Assembly: GCA_021797955.1 (NCBI GenBank)
Contig: JAJZYV010000108.1
Coordinates: 1 to 6,542 of the forward strand
DNA: 6,542 bases
Direction: 5' to 3'
Origin: Thermoplasmata archaeon
Lineage (GTDB): Archaea; Thermoplasmatota; Thermoplasmata; Thermoplasmatales; Thermoplasmataceae
This document shows positions 4,915 to 6,542 of this stretch, piece by piece (within the stretch, counting starts at the first letter, position 1; every line of letters begins with the position of its first letter). Under the pieces are notes generated by a model that saw only the letters and a list, made by a program, of their open reading frames with translations, had not been told where the DNA came from and searched no databases. The position numbers and the translations under genes were made by a program.

Positions 4915-6036
4915 TCAGTGCACTCTCCTGGATAATTCAACTACTTTTGTGTTTAGATCATTGATAGTTTCCATGATCTGCCTTATATGGGAGCCTGTTC
5001 CAGTGATGAATTCCCTTAAGAGATCTCTTGTCCTGAGATCTTCCTCTTCTTTGGCCTCCTGTGTCTTCTTCTGGTTTTCTATCATGATCTCCTGGGTCTT
5101 TGTAATCTTCTCCTGGGTATCTGCTATGATTTCAAATTTCTTATAGAATTTCCCCGAAATAAGATCATCCAAAAAGCCCTTGTATATAGACATATGATCA
5201 ATGAATTTTTTAGGATGTACTCCTTCTATCTCAGGGCCCATTGATAGGTCCACAATGACTGCAAGTTTCCCATCATCCGGATCATAGACTTTGAGTTTGT
5301 TTGCCTTGTCCTTTTCCTGCAACTTTGCTACCTTTATTGCAAGTGTGTCCTTTTCGAGGGCCAGTTCGCCTTTTAAGGGCTGGACAATGATTGCATTATT
5401 GGTCAACCTTTTGAGCCTGAATTTGGGGTAATGTTTCCTGAACAGCATTTCAATGTTTTCAAGTTCTGGCCTGAATACATCGGCTGCTTTTTCCAGGAGA
5501 ATGGCAGGATCCTCTACTTCTTCATATGGGAGCCTGATCTGCAATCCCGTTATTTTCAGTGCCTTTGTTGTCATGGTCACGGAGAAGTCCATGAATTCGA
5601 CTATGAGATCCGCATGGTTTTTCAGATTCCTTAATTTTGTAGGATGGTCCCGGAATTGTATTAAATGGATATCTTCCGGATGGAAGGATTCCACAAGGGG
5701 GATTTTGAATTGGAGAGCATGGAGTCTCCAATACTGATCGTTCTTCTGAGGTGTTGCCTCTTTCAGTGACCCCGTGAGGTTGTTTTCTGTAGTGTTGCCT
5801 TTTTGATTTTTGACAATTTCAAGGAGTGAATATCCTAAAAGAGTCAGCGTATAAAATGACTGAGATGACCTGACTTGCCTTGACAGGTAACCATGGTTTT
5901 CAAGGCGCCTTATGGCCCTCTGTAACGTTCCTGGATTAGTATCCATTGCTCTTGCTATTTCCCTTATTGACTTGCCTTCAAGGAGATATTTACAGATCAA
6001 TGCTTGCTTGATTGATGGAGAAAAGGATCTGCTCAT
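4915..6036 (-). CDS. Winged-helix DNA-binding protein with C-terminal coiled coil; candidate autoregulator or replication protein
   Basis: A protein of 373 residues from ATG 6036. An in-frame ATG at 6051 exists, but the GGAGG of the RBS lies between the two, eight bases before ATG 6036. The N-terminal wHTH (about 8-72) contains GKSIREIARAMDTNPGTLQR as the HTH core, with the wing near SSQSFYTLT. After a polar linker comes RLHALQFKIPL, then a middle domain (about 105-290) ending in GKLAVIVDLSMGPEIEGVHP. In my recollection similar motif pairs occur in archaeal plasmid- and virus-borne wHTH proteins; I cannot verify this here. The last 70 residues are a charged coiled coil. It is the first gene of the operon, with repeated GGCAAC motifs in front of and inside it, so it may bind its own control or origin region. 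It lacks Walker motifs, so it is not an Orc1/Cdc6 ATPase. Confidence 0.85.
   Translation of the reverse strand: MSRSFSPSIKQALICKYLLEGKSIREIARAMDTNPGTLQRAIRRLENHGYLSRQVRSSQSFYTLTLLGYSLLEIVKNQKGNTTENNLTGSLKEATPQKNDQYWRLHALQFKIPLVESFHPEDIHLIQFRDHPTKLRNLKNHADLIVEFMDFSVTMTTKALKITGLQIRLPYEEVEDPAILLEKAADVFRPELENIEMLFRKHYPKFRLKRLTNNAIIVQPLKGELALEKDTLAIKVAKLQEKDKANKLKVYDPDDGKLAVIVDLSMGPEIEGVHPKKFIDHMSIYKGFLDDLISGKFYKKFEIIADTQEKITKTQEIMIENQKKTQEAKEEEDLRTRDLLREFITGTGSHIRQIMETINDLNTKVVELSRRVH
5746..5800 (-). repeat. Two copies of the 14-bp GGCAACAC motif inside the 373-residue gene
   Basis: The minus-strand copies are AGGCAACACCTCAG (5746-5759) and AGGCAACACTACAG (5787-5800), 41 bases apart. They fall in the linker just after the wHTH coding region. 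They are read in different codon frames (GAG GCA ACA CCT and GGC AAC ACT ACA), so their similarity is at the DNA level and not from protein repetition. Confidence 0.75.
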
Positions 6037-6041
6037 TGCAG

Positions 6042-6049
6042 GGGCCTCC
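6042..6049 (-). promoter_or_regulatory. GGAGGCCC ribosome binding site that decides the start at 6036
   Basis: The minus strand reads GGAGGCCC, with GGAGG eight bases before ATG 6036. The upstream ATG at 6051 overlaps it and has no RBS of its own. The same 8-mer precedes the 30-residue ORF (4671-4678) and Hjc (2477-2484). A close variant, GGGGGCCC, precedes the Sm-like gene (3807-3814). Confidence 0.7.
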
Positions 6050-6050
6050 A

Positions 6051-6171
6051 TGTAAGAGTTGCCTTTTTGGTGTTGCCCTTATGAGTGAAAATTAGGAGTA
6101 AAAGTGATTTAGGAATGCGTAAAATACGAAATTTGTCTGTGGTGTTGCCTATATTCTCTATAATGTTGCCC
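6051..6171 (-). repeat. Four copies of the 14-bp GGCAACAC motif in the operon's upstream region
   Basis: Minus-strand copies: AGGCAACTCTTACA (6051-6064), GGGCAACACCAAAA (6065-6078), AGGCAACACCACAG (6137-6150) and GGGCAACATTATAG (6158-6171). The first two abut in tandem, and the last two are 21 bases apart, about two helical turns. With the two copies inside the gene, six occur in about 430 bases, all in the same orientation. The outermost copy and the one at 5787-5800 share a longer 18-base block with one mismatch (AAAATCAAAARGGCAACA). This arrangement suits operators for a self-regulated promoter or iterons of a replication origin. Confidence 0.75.
6119..6133 (-). promoter_or_regulatory. Possible TATA box of the recombination operon
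   Basis: The minus strand reads AATTTCGTATTTTAC, an A/T-rich element between the two pairs of GGCAAC motifs. Transcription would start near 6100, giving a leader of about 64 bases that contains two motif copies and the GGAGG site. The match to a TATA box is only moderate. Another A/T-rich stretch at about 6150-6165 (ATTATAGAGAATATAG) is an alternative and overlaps a motif copy. Confidence 0.4.
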
Positions 6172-6196
6172 TTTTGATTTTGAAATTGAGCCGAGG

Positions 6197-6361
6197 TCAT
6201 TTTTCATCACCAAGGATATAGAAAAAAATCACTTCATCACTACTGGATGGCTCATCTATGTGATAGTGGTTCCAGAAAGAAATGAGTCTATCAGCCATCT
6301 CATGCCCATATCTCTTCCTCAGAATCTCCCGAGGAGTTAGAATAAAGGCTGTGGATTGCAT
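6197..6361 (-). CDS. Hypothetical 54-residue protein
   Basis: A short frame, MQSTAFILTPREILRKRYG at the start, then ADRLISFWNHYHIDEPSSS and DEVIFFYILGDEK at the end. The first half looks helical, with a basic patch (PREILRKRYG); the end looks like a strand. GGGGGT lies six bases before the ATG. It occupies much of the 500 bases upstream of the large operon and points the same way. The aromatic-rich, balanced composition looks like real coding sequence. No family is recognised, and a small regulator is only one possibility. Confidence 0.5.
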   Translation of the reverse strand: MQSTAFILTPREILRKRYGHEMADRLISFWNHYHIDEPSSSDEVIFFYILGDEK

Positions 6362-6384
6362 ATAGATACCCCCATATTCAATCC
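6353..6384 (-). promoter_or_regulatory. Inverted repeat enclosing the RBS and start of the 54-residue ORF
   Basis: The minus strand reads GGATTGAATAT, a 10-base loop GGGGGTATCT, then ATATGCAATCC. The arms pair in 10 of 11 positions, with one A/G mismatch. The loop holds the likely SD. The 3' arm holds the ATG of the 54-residue ORF, and the 5' arm holds the TGA of the 29-residue ORF. As RNA it could limit translation initiation until melted by ribosomes, heat or a protein. Confidence 0.5.
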
Positions 6385-6467
6385 CTTACCGGAAATGAAT
6401 AGAGGAATCCCATAACCCTCCAGTCCATAATTATAAAATTCAATGTACTTCCTTCCACACCGTTCAT
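6378..6467 (-). CDS. Possible 29-residue leader-like ORF
   Basis: A short frame starting MNGVEGSTLNFIIMDWRVMG and ending FLYSFPVRD. GGAAAGG lies five bases before the ATG, and the ATG overlaps an upstream TGA as ATGA. Its stop lies inside the inverted repeat that covers the next start, so ribosomes finishing here could open that start. It also overlaps a TATA-like TTTTATAATTAT (about 6432-6443), so some of this stretch may be promoter instead. It may be non-coding. Confidence 0.3.
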   Translation of the reverse strand: MNGVEGSTLNFIIMDWRVMGFLYSFPVRD

Positions 6468-6541
6468 TTCAACCTTTCCATTTTAACACTACGGAATGAT
6501 TTTTTGGAATATGTGATTAAATAAACTGCCTTGCTGATGGA
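6464..6541 (-). CDS. Possible C-terminal end of a gene cut by the window edge
   Basis: A frame open from the window edge to a TGA, giving 25 basic residues (starting SISKAVYLITYSKKSFRS, ending VKMERLK). It ends in an ATGA overlap with the 29-residue ORF, the same junction style as the main operon, which is the main reason to list it. It is too short to identify and could be chance. Confidence 0.25.
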   Translation of the reverse strand, partial: SISKAVYLITYSKKSFRSVKMERLK

Positions 6542-6542
6542 A

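Noticed and set aside
5453..5737. Plus-strand frame of 94 codons within the 373-residue gene
   Set aside because: It is an antisense shadow of the middle domain of a well-supported gene, with Ser/Trp-rich composition typical of shadow frames.
6037..6542. Possible tRNA or attachment site at the right end
   Set aside because: I found no cloverleaf or GTTCGAATC-like TPsiC arm, and no long repeat of this stretch elsewhere in the window.

Overview
The window looks archaeal. It encodes a Holliday-junction resolvase of the archaeal Hjc type. It has A/T-rich TATA-type promoter elements rather than -35/-10 boxes, uses GGAGG-type ribosome binding sites inside operons, and carries a membrane-anchored surface protein with ten N-glycosylation sequons. 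Frequent AGG/AGA and ATA codons and the mixed leaderless/SD style would fit the Thermoplasmata, but that placement is inference. Every gene I can support lies on the minus strand, so transcription runs from high to low coordinates.

Right edge (about 6197-6542): a possible cut-off gene end, a 29-residue ORF joined to it by an ATGA overlap, and a 54-residue ORF. The stop of the 29-residue ORF and the start of the 54-residue ORF lie in opposite arms of an inverted repeat whose loop holds the likely Shine-Dalgarno sequence.

Centre (6036 to 1652): one compact operon. It begins with a 373-residue winged-helix protein with a C-terminal coiled coil. Then come an 81-residue zinc-finger-like protein, a 30-residue charged peptide, a small serine recombinase (resolvase/invertase type), a 20-residue hydrophobic ORF, a 74-residue Sm-like small protein, a 371-residue unknown protein with a Cys/His cluster, Hjc, and a 94-residue winged-helix protein. 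Six junctions are 4-base ATGA overlaps and the other two leave 1 and 4 bases. A 64-residue hypothetical protein follows after 27 bases. Six copies of a 14-bp motif (minus-strand consensus RGGCAACACYWCAG) lie in front of and inside the first gene. They suggest an autoregulatory operator or an iteron-like origin. The content (own DNA-binding protein, resolvase, Holliday-junction nuclease) suggests the maintenance and recombination module of a plasmid or integrated mobile element.

Left (1 to 1363): an A/T-rich 100-residue three-helix membrane protein. After it, with its own strong TATA box, comes a two-gene membrane module: a glycosylatable protein with a TM helix at each end, and a cut-off small membrane protein that starts right after its stop. 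I see no rRNA, tRNA, CRISPR array or recognisable IS element.
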